Shown piece after piece: positions 20,701-28,930 of a stretch of 64,000 nt of DNA. Numbering within the stretch: position 1 is the stretch's first letter; the number at the start of each line of letters is the position of its first letter. Source of the DNA: Symbiodinium natans (Eukaryota > Sar > Dinophyceae > Suessiales > Symbiodiniaceae); NCBI GenBank assembly GCA_905221605.1, contig CAJNDS010000192.1, positions 62,001-126,000 of the forward strand, written 5' to 3'. Under the pieces are notes generated by a model that was not told where the DNA came from, made no database searches, and saw nothing but the letters and a program-made list of their open reading frames with translations. The translations under genes and the position numbers were made by a program.

Positions 20701-23336
20701 TGTCGTTAAGATCTGTCTACAGGGCACAGACCTAAGCCCAGGCTTCCCAACCCCCTCCTGCGCTGCTTTTGCCAACAGAATACACAGCCCTCCTCTCCCC
20801 GACTCAAGAGCATCCTGAACACGTTCTGCGCACTGTCTCCTTTGCCCAGCACCCAGTCCTCCCCACCCCCCGGGCCCGTCTTAAAACAGAGGTGGGGACT
20901 GGGCACGGAGCCTATTTGGGCTTCAAGAAGTTTGTCCAGCCGCCGCTTTTTAAACCCAACGCTTCAGCAAATCTTCAGATTAAAATTCAAGAAACGATCT
21001 TCGTTTCAAGGCTCAGCCCTCGAAATTTAGCAATGAGTACCAGCCAGTACGCCCATTACCCTACAAACAGCCTGAGTCCAGAATCCGGCTTCTCGGAAGA
21101 ATGGAGGCCTCCCGAGATACTCGGATACTCGCACGCTCAGTGATGGTATGGCTTGGACGGCTCTTGCCTTGAACGATGCCGCCATTCGGGAACGGAAGCC
21201 GCGCAATCATCTACCAAATGTCGTATGCCCCCTTCCCCCCACCCCTATAAGGCACGCCCTCCCGAATGCCCGCGCCAGCCGTCTGAAATGTTGGACTTCA
21301 GAGCTTCCGGAGTCGGTGTGACAGGGCTTGGGCTTCCTGCTTTCTTGTGGATCTGTCATACCCCGCCAGAGGTGGACTACACCGCAAGAACCTCTTGTGT
21401 TGGAACCCGGCTCCCCTCAAGAAGAAGTGCCACGAAAATCGGGGAGGACACCGCAGAGAACCCGACCCCGCCACTTTCGAGAGGCGGCCACACTTCGGGA
21501 GAGGCAGAGCAGGCAAAGCGGGTGCACCCCCACCTCGGCCTCTGCATCTCCGAAGCCGGAGTCCGTCAGCCTCAGCTGCCGCAGGCGGCTCCAGGGCAGC
21601 GCGCGCACCAGGGCCTGGCGCGGGGAGAACAAAAAAGGAAGCTGCATCGGGTTTATTCGGGGATGTATAGGCTTTAGAAAGAAGTTTTATAGGATTTGTA
21701 GGGCCTTTATGCGGTTTTTCGTTCAAGGAAGAAAGGAAGGGAGGCTGCCTGGAAGGCCTCGCCGGCCAGCTCGCTTTTGCCCACTTCCACCTCCTCCAGG
21801 CGCTCGTAGTGCGGCAGCGCCCGGGCCATCACCTGGACCTGGGCTTCGGGCAGCTGCACCAGAACCAGCTCCGTGGCCTCGGCCGCCTTCTCGTGGAAGA
21901 CCTGAGCCTGGAGCTGCAGCACCGGCTCCAGGTCCGACCGGTGCGTGAACTTCAGGGTCCCCCTCTCCGCTTGGGCGCGGAACTCCGCGGGCGCCATGGG
22001 CGCCTCTGAGTTCCGGCCTTCGCGGAAGGGGATCCTGATGCTCTTCCAGGGGGCAGTCCGCGCCAGCGACCACTGCACCTCCGCCCTGCACCAGCCGCGC
22101 TGCAGGTACGGCGTGCTGTTGCGGTGCAGCTGCGGGCAGGGCGGGCTGCAGCCGAAGTGGCATCCCGCACCGCAGCTACCTGTCTCGTCGGTGTCCCGCA
22201 GCTCGGCCAGCGCCACATCCGTCACGGCGTTGTCGGGGAGGTAGAAGACCTTAGCGGTCCCAGGCAGCTCGGGCCCGGGCCGGTCGTGGAGGCCGGGCGT
22301 CAGGTCCTCGATCCTTAGCGACCAGGTCGTGTCATGGGCGTACAACAGGTGCATGTTGGCCATGCCCTTCGCGAAGTAGACGTCCTGATGGGAAGCGCAT
22401 CTGTAGGCATCGCAGGCCCTCATGTCCCCACGACCCCGCTCACAAGGAAGCAGCACAGACAACGGCAGAAAACCGACGTTGAGAGCAGCTGTATATTCTA
22501 CTCTCAGCCAGTCCAAGTCCATCCTGCTCTGCAGTTCTTGGGAACTGGTACAAGCAGATGTAGTCTACGAAGATCGCGGCCTGAAGCGTGTCCGCATACC
22601 AGGCTCTGCACTTTACTCTGTCGCTTTTTATAGATCGTGTAAACGACCTTATATTCAAACATATTTAATATTTAGGCTTTTATGCTCTCAGATGGGATTC
22701 AACGACGGCTTGGGGAGCCTCAGGATCTCAGGGCTCCGTTGATGCGAGAAAGGACCTAGAGAACTGGAACATCCCAACCTTGAAAACAAAGTCAGTCTGT
22801 GCGAGGCAGTGCCCAGTTGCGCCTCCCAGTCCTTGGCGAGCTCGTGGGCCGGGGCGATCTTCTGCAGGATCTTCGCGAAGGTGTCCAGTGCTTCTACAAG
22901 CACTCGCAGCCTCAGGCGCTGCAGCGGAAGTGACAACAGAAGAGGAACTAGTCTCTTCAAAATCAGACAAAGGGATGGCTACTGCACACAGTTTACAGTT
23001 ACAGATTGCGAACCTGAGCCACTGAGCTGGGGCTCCCTGCTGGAACCTGGCCACGTCCGGGATCTCGCGGCTCTCCCACGAGTGCGAAAGAGCCATGACC
23101 GAGAAGCGGTGCGTTGTGCCCACCCTTCCGCCCGGCAGCTTCGCCTCCAGCTCCTCCTGGGCCAGCAGGGCCGGGCGACCGTCCTTGGTCCGCATCCCCT
23201 CGGCTTCCTGGCGCCGGGGCATGGTGCGGCCCTCTGCCAGGAGCTCCCGGAGGAAATCGGCGCGGACGAGCCGCACCTTGGCATCCCTGCAGTACGCCAG
23301 CAGGCCCTCCTCGTCCCGCAGGCTGTAGATGGCTAC
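5198..23336 (-). CDS. Copy 1 of the tandem N-terminal-domain/LRR gene (28 exons, spliced)
   Basis: A spliced minus-strand gene model, 5' end at high coordinates. Four N-terminal exons (23,336-21,749) give about 357 residues with motifs SHSWESREIPD, FVDYICLYQF and RGWCRAEVQWS, a combination I know from dinoflagellate LRR proteins. Then come one 27-residue LRR, four cassettes of three LRRs, three LRRs, two more LRRs and a closing half repeat with TAG, about 880 codons in all. Repeats follow the ribonuclease-inhibitor pattern of about 28 residues (ALxxxLxxxxxLxxLxLxxNxIGDxGxQ). All introns from exon 2 onwards are phase 0; donors are 18 GC, 5 GA and 4 GT. No signal peptide or membrane segment was seen, so a cytosolic ligand-binding or scaffold protein is inferred. 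The first exon with the start codon is missing: exon 1 begins at an acceptor-like CAG. No internal stop was found. Confidence 0.82.
5626..5709 (-). CDS. Copy 1 exon: LRR h
   Basis: Twenty-eight codons: ALVHGLRDNRVLKML then WLHENSLSDAGVE. Donor GAG^GTCAGG. A pure CT tract lies 27-51 bases before its acceptor. Confidence 0.87.
5736..5760. repeat. GA microsatellite at a splice acceptor, copy 1
   Basis: Pure (GA)n; on the coding strand a CT tract 27-51 bases before the LRR h acceptor, in polypyrimidine-tract position. Confidence 0.9.
5934..6017 (-). CDS. Copy 1 exon: LRR g
   Basis: Twenty-eight codons: ALAGVLPRLLQLTGL then TLSQNRISDAGAE. Donor GAG^GT. Confidence 0.87.
6580..6624 (-). CDS. Copy 1 exon: LRR f second half
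   Basis: Fifteen codons, YLGLRDNSFGDDGAQ; acceptor GCAG^TAT (one of the few acceptors not followed by G), donor CAG^GC. Confidence 0.83.
6792..6830 (-). CDS. Copy 1 exon: LRR f first half
   Basis: Thirteen codons, ALAEVLQHLTQMQ, donor CAG^GC. Same 13+15 split as LRR c of the cassette, but with a GC donor. Confidence 0.82.
7231..7314 (-). CDS. Copy 1 exon: LRR e
   Basis: Twenty-eight codons: ALASALRPHAQLSDL then RVFSNSITDVGLQ. Acceptor CGAG^GCC, donor CAG^GC. Confidence 0.88.
7462..7545 (-). CDS. Copy 1 exon: LRR d
   Basis: Twenty-eight codons: ALAAGLGGHAALKAL then MLYKNRIGDGGIK. Acceptor GCAG^GCT, donor AAG^GC. First repeat after the cassette array. Confidence 0.88.
7546..9058 (-). other. 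Long intron of copy 1 before LRR d
   Basis: No coding exon seen apart from the relic near 7.9 kb. Homologous to 37,105-38,902 and 59,867-61,480. It includes duplicated sequence found in the cassette introns (TCGGGGGCCC and GGCCTGCCAACTCTTGAAGC modules). Confidence 0.75.
7900..7936 (-). pseudogene. Decayed LRR c first-half exon, copy 1
   Basis: Minus strand reads GAALKHLPCC and the flanks align with the intact ALGAALKALPHIE exon at 42,512-42,550. The acceptor region is deleted and the AG^GA donor is lost. Confidence 0.5.
9059..9103 (-). CDS. Copy 1 cassette 4, LRR c second half
   Basis: Fifteen codons, ELGLGENAIGDSGAQ; acceptor CGAAG^GAG, donor CAG^GC. Confidence 0.83.
9104..9957 (-). other. 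Intron splitting LRR c, cassette 4 of copy 1
   Basis: An 854-bp intron inside one LRR. Paralogous introns are 638, 634 and 820 bp (copy 1), 410 and 828 bp (copy 2) and 850 bp (copy 3). Most contain a short CCTAAACCCTAAACATCCC element and a TTTGATCAGTCAAACC near-palindrome. Confidence 0.75.
9958..9996 (-). CDS. Copy 1 cassette 4, LRR c first half
   Basis: Thirteen codons, ALGEALKALPNIK. The last codon is AAG instead of GAG, so the AG^GA donor context is kept although the residue changes. Confidence 0.8.
10183..10266 (-). CDS. Copy 1 cassette 4, LRR b
   Basis: Twenty-eight codons: AIAEGLAGHKNLRDL then ILANNGFGDAGTQ. Donor CAG^GCCTGG. Confidence 0.88.
10398..10481 (-). CDS. Copy 1 cassette 4, LRR a
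   Basis: Twenty-eight codons: ALGAGLGGHSSLRLLW then LVGNRIGDSGLQ. Acceptor GGAG^GCC, donor CAG^GC. Confidence 0.88.
10482..12460 (-). other. Long intron between cassettes 3 and 4 of copy 1
   Basis: Homologous to 16,047-18,004 and largely to 19,191-21,000 and 43,093-44,900. Short open frames in it (for example 11,269-11,457) are maintained only because the DNA copies are nearly the same. Confidence 0.75.
10909..11060. repeat. G-rich triple repeat
   Basis: Three imperfect units beginning TTA(A/-)GGGGGTTGTCGG, at about 10,911, 10,961 and 11,022, two of them followed by AAGGGTATTGCAGATA. Spacing is 50 and 61 bases. The same module recurs in each long cassette intron. Confidence 0.8.
12461..12505 (-). 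CDS. Copy 1 cassette 3, LRR c second half
   Basis: Fifteen codons, ELNLANNAIGDSGAQ; acceptor CGAAG^GAG, donor CAG^GC. Confidence 0.83.
12506..13139 (-). other. Intron splitting LRR c, cassette 3 of copy 1
   Basis: 634 bp without a recognised gene; contains the ACCCTAAACATCCC element and the GATCAGTCAAACC motif. Confidence 0.75.
13140..13178 (-). CDS. Copy 1 cassette 3, LRR c first half
   Basis: Thirteen codons, ALGDALKALPNIE, donor GAG^GACG; one base shorter beyond the donor than cassettes 1 and 2. Confidence 0.8.
13355..13438 (-). CDS. Copy 1 cassette 3, LRR b
   Basis: Twenty-eight codons: AIAEGLADHKGLRDL then SLDNNGFGDAGTQ. Donor CAG^GCCTGG. Confidence 0.88.
13541..13624 (-). CDS. Copy 1 cassette 3, LRR a
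   Basis: Twenty-eight codons with the same protein as cassette 1 LRR a (ends LHGNRIGDSGLQ). Acceptor GCAG^GCC, donor CAG^GC. The shared protein suggests a recent duplication or conversion. Confidence 0.88.
13925..14085. repeat. G-rich repeat, diverged copy
   Basis: Units at about 13,980 (GGGGGTTGTCGG) and 14,042 (AGGGGTTGCCGG) plus a degenerate first unit. Confidence 0.75.
14146..14212 (-). pseudogene. Isolated LRR-like fragment in an intron of copy 1
   Basis: Reads ALGRLKHLEKLIFDCGGFGE on the minus strand, with LRR spacing of leucines. Paralogous introns (8.57, 38.44 kb) lack this segment. No clean AG^G acceptor in frame, so it is not included in the gene model. Confidence 0.3.
14651..14695 (-). 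CDS. Copy 1 cassette 2, LRR c second half
   Basis: Fifteen codons, ELRLAENAIGDSGAQ; acceptor CGAAG^GAG, donor CAG^GC. Confidence 0.83.
14696..15515 (-). other. Intron splitting LRR c, cassette 2 of copy 1
   Basis: 820 bp, closer to the cassette 4 intron (9,104-9,957) than to those of cassettes 1 and 3; includes two extra CCCTAAA units near 15,195. Confidence 0.75.
15516..15554 (-). CDS. Copy 1 cassette 2, LRR c first half
   Basis: Thirteen codons, ALGDALKALPNIE, with donor GAG^GACC. Confidence 0.8.
15750..15833 (-). CDS. Copy 1 cassette 2, LRR b
   Basis: Twenty-eight codons: AIAEGLADHKNLSDL then SLSKNIFGDAGTQ. Donor CAG^GCCTGG as in the other b exons. Confidence 0.88.
15963..16046 (-). CDS. 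Copy 1 cassette 2, LRR a
   Basis: Twenty-eight codons: ALRAGLGGHSSLRLLW then LFGNRIGDSGLQ. Differs from cassette 1 by G3R and in the convex face. Donor CAG^GC. Confidence 0.88.
16047..18004 (-). other. Long intron between cassettes 1 and 2 of copy 1
   Basis: 1,958 bp, homologous to 10,482-12,460 nearly throughout. No exon seen. Confidence 0.75.
16440..16600. repeat. G-rich triple repeat
   Basis: Same three-unit module as at 10.9 kb, with GTGGTTGTCGG in the first unit. Confidence 0.8.
18005..18049 (-). CDS. Copy 1 cassette 1, LRR c second half
   Basis: Fifteen codons, ELKLAKNAIGDAGAQ. Acceptor CGAAG^GAG, donor CAG^GCTGGG. Confidence 0.83.
18050..18687 (-). other. Intron splitting LRR c, cassette 1 of copy 1
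   Basis: 638 bp, closest to the cassette 3 intron. No exon seen. Confidence 0.75.
18688..18726 (-). CDS. Copy 1 cassette 1, LRR c first half
   Basis: Thirteen codons, ALGEALKTLPNIE, ending GAG^GA. With the 15-codon exon downstream it makes one 28-residue LRR split by a phase-0 intron. Confidence 0.8.
18913..18996 (-). CDS. Copy 1 cassette 1, LRR b
   Basis: Twenty-eight codons: AIAEGLADHKGLRDL then ILANNGFGDAGTQ. Acceptor GCAG^GCC, donor CAG^GCCTGG. Reading through the donor meets a TGA after three codons, so splicing is required. Confidence 0.88.
19107..19190 (-). CDS. Copy 1 cassette 1, LRR a
   Basis: Twenty-eight codons: ALGAGLGGHSSLRVLW then LHGNRIGDSGLQ. Acceptor GGAG^GCC, donor CAG^GC. 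Confidence 0.88.
19191..21533 (-). other. Long intron before cassette 1 of copy 1
   Basis: 2,343 bp. Its part up to about 20.7 kb matches the cassette introns, while 20.8-21.5 kb is specific to this position and to 44.7-45.46 kb of copy 2. The stretch 20.28-21.1 kb is almost the same as 44.2-45.03 kb. Confidence 0.75.
19618..19780. repeat. G-rich triple repeat
   Basis: Same module as at 10.9 kb, first unit slightly shortened (AAGCAAGGTGTGGCAGATA). Confidence 0.8.
21534..21614 (-). CDS. Copy 1 exon 5: LRR next to the N-terminal domain
   Basis: An 81-bp exon reading ALVRALPWSRLRQLRLTDSG then FGDAEAE: one 27-residue LRR, a codon shorter than the rest. Acceptor CCAG^GCC, donor GAG^GT, phase 0 at both ends. 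Confidence 0.85.
21749..22384 (-). CDS. Copy 1 exon 4: core N-terminal domain and LRR cap
   Basis: The longest exon, 636 bp (212 codons), the same length in copy 2. It begins DVYFAKGMANMHLLYAHDTT, passes through a cysteine-rich stretch (CGAGCHFGCSPPC) to YLQRGWCRAEVQWS, then a charged helical part with KFTHRSDLEPVLQLQAQVF, and ends with a first LRR-like turn, LPHYERLEEVEVGKSELAG. The RGWCxAE motif is the strongest signature of the family. Donor CAG^GC. Confidence 0.87.
22524..22580 (-). CDS. Copy 1 exon 3: FVDYICLYQF motif
   Basis: Nineteen codons, AAIFVDYICLYQFPRTAEQ. The end is placed at CAG^GA because joining EQ to DVYFAKGM in exon 4 restores the spacing I remember for related dinoflagellate proteins (EQ-x3-F-x2-A/G-M). 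This is one of the GA donors. Confidence 0.72.
22823..22910 (-). CDS. Copy 1 exon 2: helical segment of N-terminal domain
   Basis: Reads (R)LRVLVEALDTFAKILQKI then APAHELAKDWE, an amphipathic helix-rich piece. Acceptor TGAG^G keeps the reading frame from exon 1; a start at 22,918 is the alternative. The end is GAG^GC, which joins in phase 0 to exon 3. Reading through this GC donor would add a stop in copy 2, which supports the splice. Confidence 0.68.
23047..23336 (-). CDS. Copy 1 exon 1: N-terminal domain, first part
   Basis: Reads VAIYSLRDEEGLLAYC through SHSWESREIPDVA. An acceptor-like CAG precedes the first valine codon. The frame upstream stays open to an ATG at 23,579, but that stretch is not conserved as coding in copy 2, so the start is left open. 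The chosen end is CCAG^GT, phase 2; ending at 23,040 after RFQ is possible. The SHSWE...PD motif opens the dinoflagellate N-terminal domain and resembles the first strand of TIR-like folds (inference). Confidence 0.75.
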
Positions 23337-24214
23337 CTGCGCAGCCTGTGCAGGCACGGCGAGCTTGCCAAGCTTGGGGTACTCAAAGTGCGAGTGTGTG
23401 ACATGAAGCGATCTTGTGATGATCTCTGGAGACGACGTGAATGGGCTTCGTGCCCGGCATGAACACGAACATTTGCTGCTAGAAGCTCCCACATTTCTAG
23501 CAGAAGCAGCCTTGGGACTTGGTCGGAGCGACTCTACCAGACAAGTACACTGCGTACAGTAGCAAATTGCCGGACGCATGTCAGCGAACTACTACACGAA
23601 CCTGGAATAACCTATATGTGTAAAGAAACATGAGAACAACACATTGCAGCACCCAAACCCATCCCTCGGTTCACAGGGGGATCAGGAAAATGGAGGCGGA
23701 AGAACCCTCAAGAGCAGCTGTGCGGCCTCGGCTTTGGACTCCGGCTCCTATGAGGCTCAAAAGCTGCTCTCTGCAACCCACTTGCTGCGCACACATGCAT
23801 TGTGCCCTTCGTCCTCCGTGGCGGGCTCGGAGGGCTCGGAGGGCGGCTCGTCTTCCTCGGCTCGGCTTATTTGGCGCATGCTCAGAAAGCGGCCCAAATC
23901 CGCACTCCAAAATCTCCCCTCCCTCTCTTCCATCATTTTACAAAGGTCCTGGAAACCCGGTGGATGCGACGGCGCGGCTGCACTGGGTCACTCTGCAGTT
24001 CATGGTCTCTTGCTATAGAATTGGATTCCGAGGGAATGAAGCATTCCCACAATTTACCATCAAGCCCAGGTGCTGCCTCTGCAGGAGATTCCTCTCTCGC
24101 ACCAGCGTCTCCAGATCCTTCCATGGTCCGGTGATGCCAGAAAGCACACCCACAAGCTCTACGCAGCTGCTTTTCGCAGAGCTGCCTGTGACCCTATACA
24201 GTGCGAACACGACA

Positions 24215-24252
24215 CAGCGCTTGGCTCCCAACCTGCAGCCTGGCTGAGGGCC
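24215..24252 (-). pseudogene. Possible LRR-like fragment upstream of copy 1
   Basis: After an AG, the minus strand reads ALSQAAGWEPSAVS, resembling the start of a 13-codon half repeat. A possible partner half (GSGDAGARE) lies near 24,095-24,125 but is out of frame. Not assigned to any transcript. Confidence 0.3.
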
Positions 24253-27200
24253 TCTGCACACAAGAAATGAAGAACTAACACTTGCAACGCTCTAAGTTGC
24301 AATAATCTATTTTTGCAGGGCCACTGCACAGGCTGTACACGGCTTTCTCCTCCGGCTTCGCGTGCCGCAGAGGAACACCGGAAGCACTCGACCGTGCGGG
24401 CACCGTGTGGGCACTGTGTGCTTGCGGGGTGAGGGTGAGTGGGGTGAACGCGCCGCCTGTTGAGAGCGAAGGGCATTGCAGGAGCTTCTGCGTCGGGATC
24501 CCGCCAGACGATCCGAGCTCAACTCCGCAGGTGCAACTCATTCAAGGGCTTTGGTACTTGGGTTGATGTGCGGACTCCACATGGACTCGGGGCGAAAGGT
24601 GTTGGAGGCTGAAGAGGAATTTGCATGCAGAGAAACCAAGCTTTCTGCAAGAGCTCAGGTACGGTTAAGTAACATCTTCTGGGTGAAGGGTTATGGGAGC
24701 TCCAGGAGTTCCGAGGGCTTTAATGAAGAAGGCCAAGCACACGAAAAAACTTGTCACTGGCCTCTGCCTCCGATGCTACCACAGGAGGAGCCTCCAAGCA
24801 ATGCCGATCTCAAAAGGGTGTAGGGTGTTTCCTTGTCATCCACCCGACCTTCCTACACGGATCATGCACCCAAACCCTTCGTGCATCAGGATCACATTTT
24901 AAAGTTGCACTGCTGATCCCCCGCGGTAGCCTTTTGCTCCGGGGCAGCATCCGCAGGATGCAATGGCACTTCCTTCGCACCAGCACCTCCGGATCAATGC
25001 AGGCATATGTGGGACCGCAACAGCCACAACAACTGATGGCTCAGCACTCATTGCGACGTCTTGTATCAGTCCATGCCTACAGCTCTTAATACTACGACTG
25101 GAGAGACTTGGTGGCCTGCTGCGGCTCCTCCTGAAACCTGCAAGACTTCCACATGGACAGTGCCTTCTGCCGTTGAAAGTAGATCCGGCACGATTTTGTC
25201 ACGGCCCTTTGCGAACACAGTTTTGAAGTTCCGAAGCCCCGTGATCTTTGACACTGTAAACTTGTCCCAAGTTTCACATATCCCAAGCCCAGATAACTTA
25301 AATAACCCTGGGACACGCAGGACGCCCTGACGACGAACTGCCCCCATGTGCTTGGACAAAACCGCCCATGGGCCCAGGATCTGCAAACCCTGGCGCGCAT
25401 CACGTGAGCCTGCGTGGGCATTGCATCCGAGGGCAGAGCCAAATGCGATGCCTCTCGTGCCAGCCCGCAAGCAATGCAGCTAGCCCTTCTTGAGTTAAAG
25501 GCTGTTGTCGCACTCAAAAGATCCTCAATAGTTTCAAAGCATGAGTTGAGCGATGAGAGAAGCACCTATAGCCGGCAAGAACCCGTAAGATTCTCCAAGG
25601 GGAGTTTGGTCAGCTTTGTCAGTTAAGCAGTGCCGTCAGCGTGACGTGACAAAACTGGAATCAAAGCTGCCAAACGGCTGTCCAAACATGTCTCCCGAAA
25701 TGGACCCCAACCCTAAACCCCAAAGCCCCACAAAGTCTCAGCTCGATGCCAAAGGCGCCAAAGGTGCTGCAGCTGCAAGTGCCAGCCTTGCCAAGGGTTT
25801 ACAGGGTTCGCAAGGTGTGTGGGACTTGCAAGAGCCATGGTCAGCCCATTGATGCCCATTGTGAATACACCTTGCAAACGATGAAGGGGTTTCCGTACAT
25901 AATCCCAAGCCCGAGGCCCTACTTCCCTAAATCCCTAAACCCTACATCCCAAACCCCAAACCGCAGCTCCAGGCTTCAGAACGACCTTGAAAAGCGGTCC
26001 ATGCCAGCCTAAGGGACTGATTGAAATCGACCCCATTAAGAACTCGACGAAGCGTTTCAAACCCAGAACCCATCATACTATCAGGGGTTCCTAAAGTCAT
26101 ACCTCTGTGCCCCCTTTGGGGCTCCGGCTCGTTGGGCTGAGCCGGGTATCCCGCGGACTCTCCCGTCCTCGGGCCACAGATCCATGAGTCAATGTGAATT
26201 ATAAGCTAGAACCTGTTCAGGGTTGAGGGTTTAAGGTCAACAGGGTCATGATGGAGTTGGCGAACCTGCGCAGATGTCTCATGAACCCGCTTCGGGCTCA
26301 AGACTGGAGAGTTTGGAGAGTTGTTCGGCCTTCTTCAGGGTGTCTTGGAACCATGACTGCGCATCCAGAACCCTGCAGAGAAGCTCTGGTGCACGAGGCT
26401 CTAGCCAAAAGGGTTCCATCTTGGAAAGCCGATCGGGCAGGACGGTTCGTATACTTTGAATGGGCTGGCACTCGTATCATCCAGCTGGAGACCTTGGAAG
26501 ATTGGAAGACATGACCGAAGACAATTTCAATGCGGACCTCTATGAAGAGCTCTAGAACCTCGAAGATGTGAATCTCACTGCCTGCCTTCCACCTAAAAGA
26601 GCCCGACATTCTTGCCCTGAAACTCCAGTATGACGTGAATGAGACGAAAAGCGTTTCAGGCACGACCGCCTCAACTGCAAGCCGCAAACCCAAACAGAGG
26701 CTCCGGCGACGGTGGTTTGGTGTCCTCCATGGTGATGGATTGGGTTCGAGGTAGTCCGTTCAGGTGGGATCAAGAGATCAACAGAAAACATCCCGGATGC
26801 ATGTTGCAATGTTGAGAGTGTCTTGCTTCGATACCGATGCCGATGATGCTACGGATGCTACAGCTCTTTTAAGGGGAGAACAAAAGCAAACCCTAACACA
26901 ACCTTGCAAAGCCTCTTGCAAAGCCTCCCCGAAGCCAAAGCTTGAACAGCCCGAACAGGGTGTGCTAAAGGGCGCACAGGGACCAACCGCAGGCCCGCGC
27001 TGCAACTTTCAAAAAAAAAGGATCGCCTGTCCTTGCGACCAGAATCCCACCGAACTGATGGTGTAGGCCAGCCATGAGAAGCTTGGAGGTTCAGGATACT
27101 TACAAACCCTTTATAAGCGTAGCTATACCCCACTTATAAGCAGTATCCGAATAGGGGTTATCATTGGTGTACGAAGTACAGATAATACTTGGGTTACTCG

Positions 27201-28830
27201 CTACCATAAACCTCCAAGAGAAGGCTGAAGCGCGTCTCTGTTGTCCCCCTTCAGAGGCCCTAGAGGCACGCCAATTGCTGAACTGTCCCTAAACAGCCTA
27301 AGCCCTACAAACCCTGTAGGAACTTCGTATAAACCACTTGAGACGCTGCTCCACTGGCCTCGGACTGACGCCTAGATCTCCAGAAGAGTGCGCCAATGCC
27401 AGGACAGCAGCAACCTATGTCGACTCCCGATTGAGAGTACGGTTGAGCGTTCAGGTTTTGGAGACTGTTGGGTTTTTCGGCCCCTGACAAATTTCTTTTT
27501 TGAACTTGACCCCTTCCAAGCACCCCAACAAGGGAGCACGCCCCTGGAATAAAGAAAACATTCCATACACATGATCCTTTAAAGCCCAACAAACGAAACG
27601 TGCATAAACCTTGATTCTATAAACACGACCTACTCAAGCCCAACGACTTGGACCCAAGACGGGAACATGAAATCTTCAGGGCTTAGGTTCCCTAAACCCG
27701 AAACCCAAGGAACAGGAACTTCTAAACCCTGGGGTTCCTGATGCTGCCTTGCCACAGGGGCAGCCTTCAATCGAATCTGTCTCTTGGGGGTTTATTGGGG
27801 GTCACAAACCGACATTCCACTCAGATGTTGTCCAAAGAAAAGCACGCAACTCTTCAATCCCAGAAGTCCCTAAGGTGCGAACCCTGGGGCTATCAACGCA
27901 CTTGTTGGCTGTCTCTTCCCGGGGATGTTGAAGAAGGAGAACTCCGCGCACTGCAAAAACCCCCTTTCTGGCATGCTGCACGCGTGATCGCCCTGTGCCA
28001 GCATATGTCGTAAGCGCTACATGGCTCTACAAGCCAGCTCCATCAGTGTACTGCCCTGGTCTTGTACATATCTATCCCGGCGTCTCCACTTTAGTTGTAC
28101 AAACCTTAGCCCTAAAACCCTAAAGCCCCTCCTTGCAAATATCGGCCTCCTTTCGATCTATCCCAAAGTACCCACTTGTAAACCCCTGAACCCTGTAAAC
28201 CCCTTCTTGTACTTCAGGGGCTCCTTTCGCCTCCGATAAACCCAAAATGCCCCAAAGCCTACTTGGACTTTCAGGGTGCTTATAACCCCAACTAGAGCTG
28301 CACTTATATCAGCCCCCTAAGTCCTTTCTAGGTAGGTTCTAAGTAGACTTCCAATTGGGGGTCGTAAAGTACCCATGAACCTCCCAAGTACAGAACCCTA
28401 GAAGCCCAGCACGGCCCTTTCGGCTCAGGTGCCTTCTTGCATCGCCTGAAGGAGAGGTGCCATGGCCCCAAAGGCTGCTGCGGGACGAGCCGGGTTTAGT
28501 TGGAAGAGCCAACAAAAAAAGGCGCTGCGCGGGGGCCGACGCTAGCGCTTCTAGCGGTTTCTGGGGGCATTTGGGGTTGTTTCTTAGGGTTTCTCTAGGG
28601 GCTTTTGGGGTTTTGCAGGGTTTGGGGTGAAAGGAGTTTAAAGGGGTCTTGGGGTCTTTGGAGTGGGGCTTCAGGCATGGCAGCCGAGAGCTCGCTCACT
28701 TCTCAACCGCGGTCTCCAAGCAGCTCCGCCGCTCTCTTTTTTTGGCTGGATTCAAGAGCCTCGCGCGATCCGGATCCAGCATCGGAGAGGCACCCAAATG
28801 AAGGCTCACTCCTCCGATAGAGCGAGCGAG

Positions 28831-28930
28831 TGAGAGGCAGAGAGACAGAGAGAGAGAGAGGGAGGGAGGGAGAGAGAGCGGGAGGGAGGGAGGGAGGGAG
28901 GGAGGGAGGGAGTGAGAGAGAGAGAGAGAG
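28831..28930. repeat. GA/GGGA microsatellite upstream of copy 1
   Basis: Alternating (GA)n and (GGGA)n. Long low-complexity open frames here are artefacts. Confidence 0.95.

Noticed and set aside
22809-23462. Plus-strand frames opposite the N-terminal exons (also 46,698-47,315)
   Set aside because: Antisense shadows of GC-rich exons with strong minus-strand motifs.
22728-23579. A continuous 283-codon frame with an ATG upstream of copy 1 exon 1
   Set aside because: The extra N-terminal part is not conserved as coding in copy 2, where a stop interrupts it, and the 3' part reads through a splice donor into intron. Only the exon 1 portion is kept.
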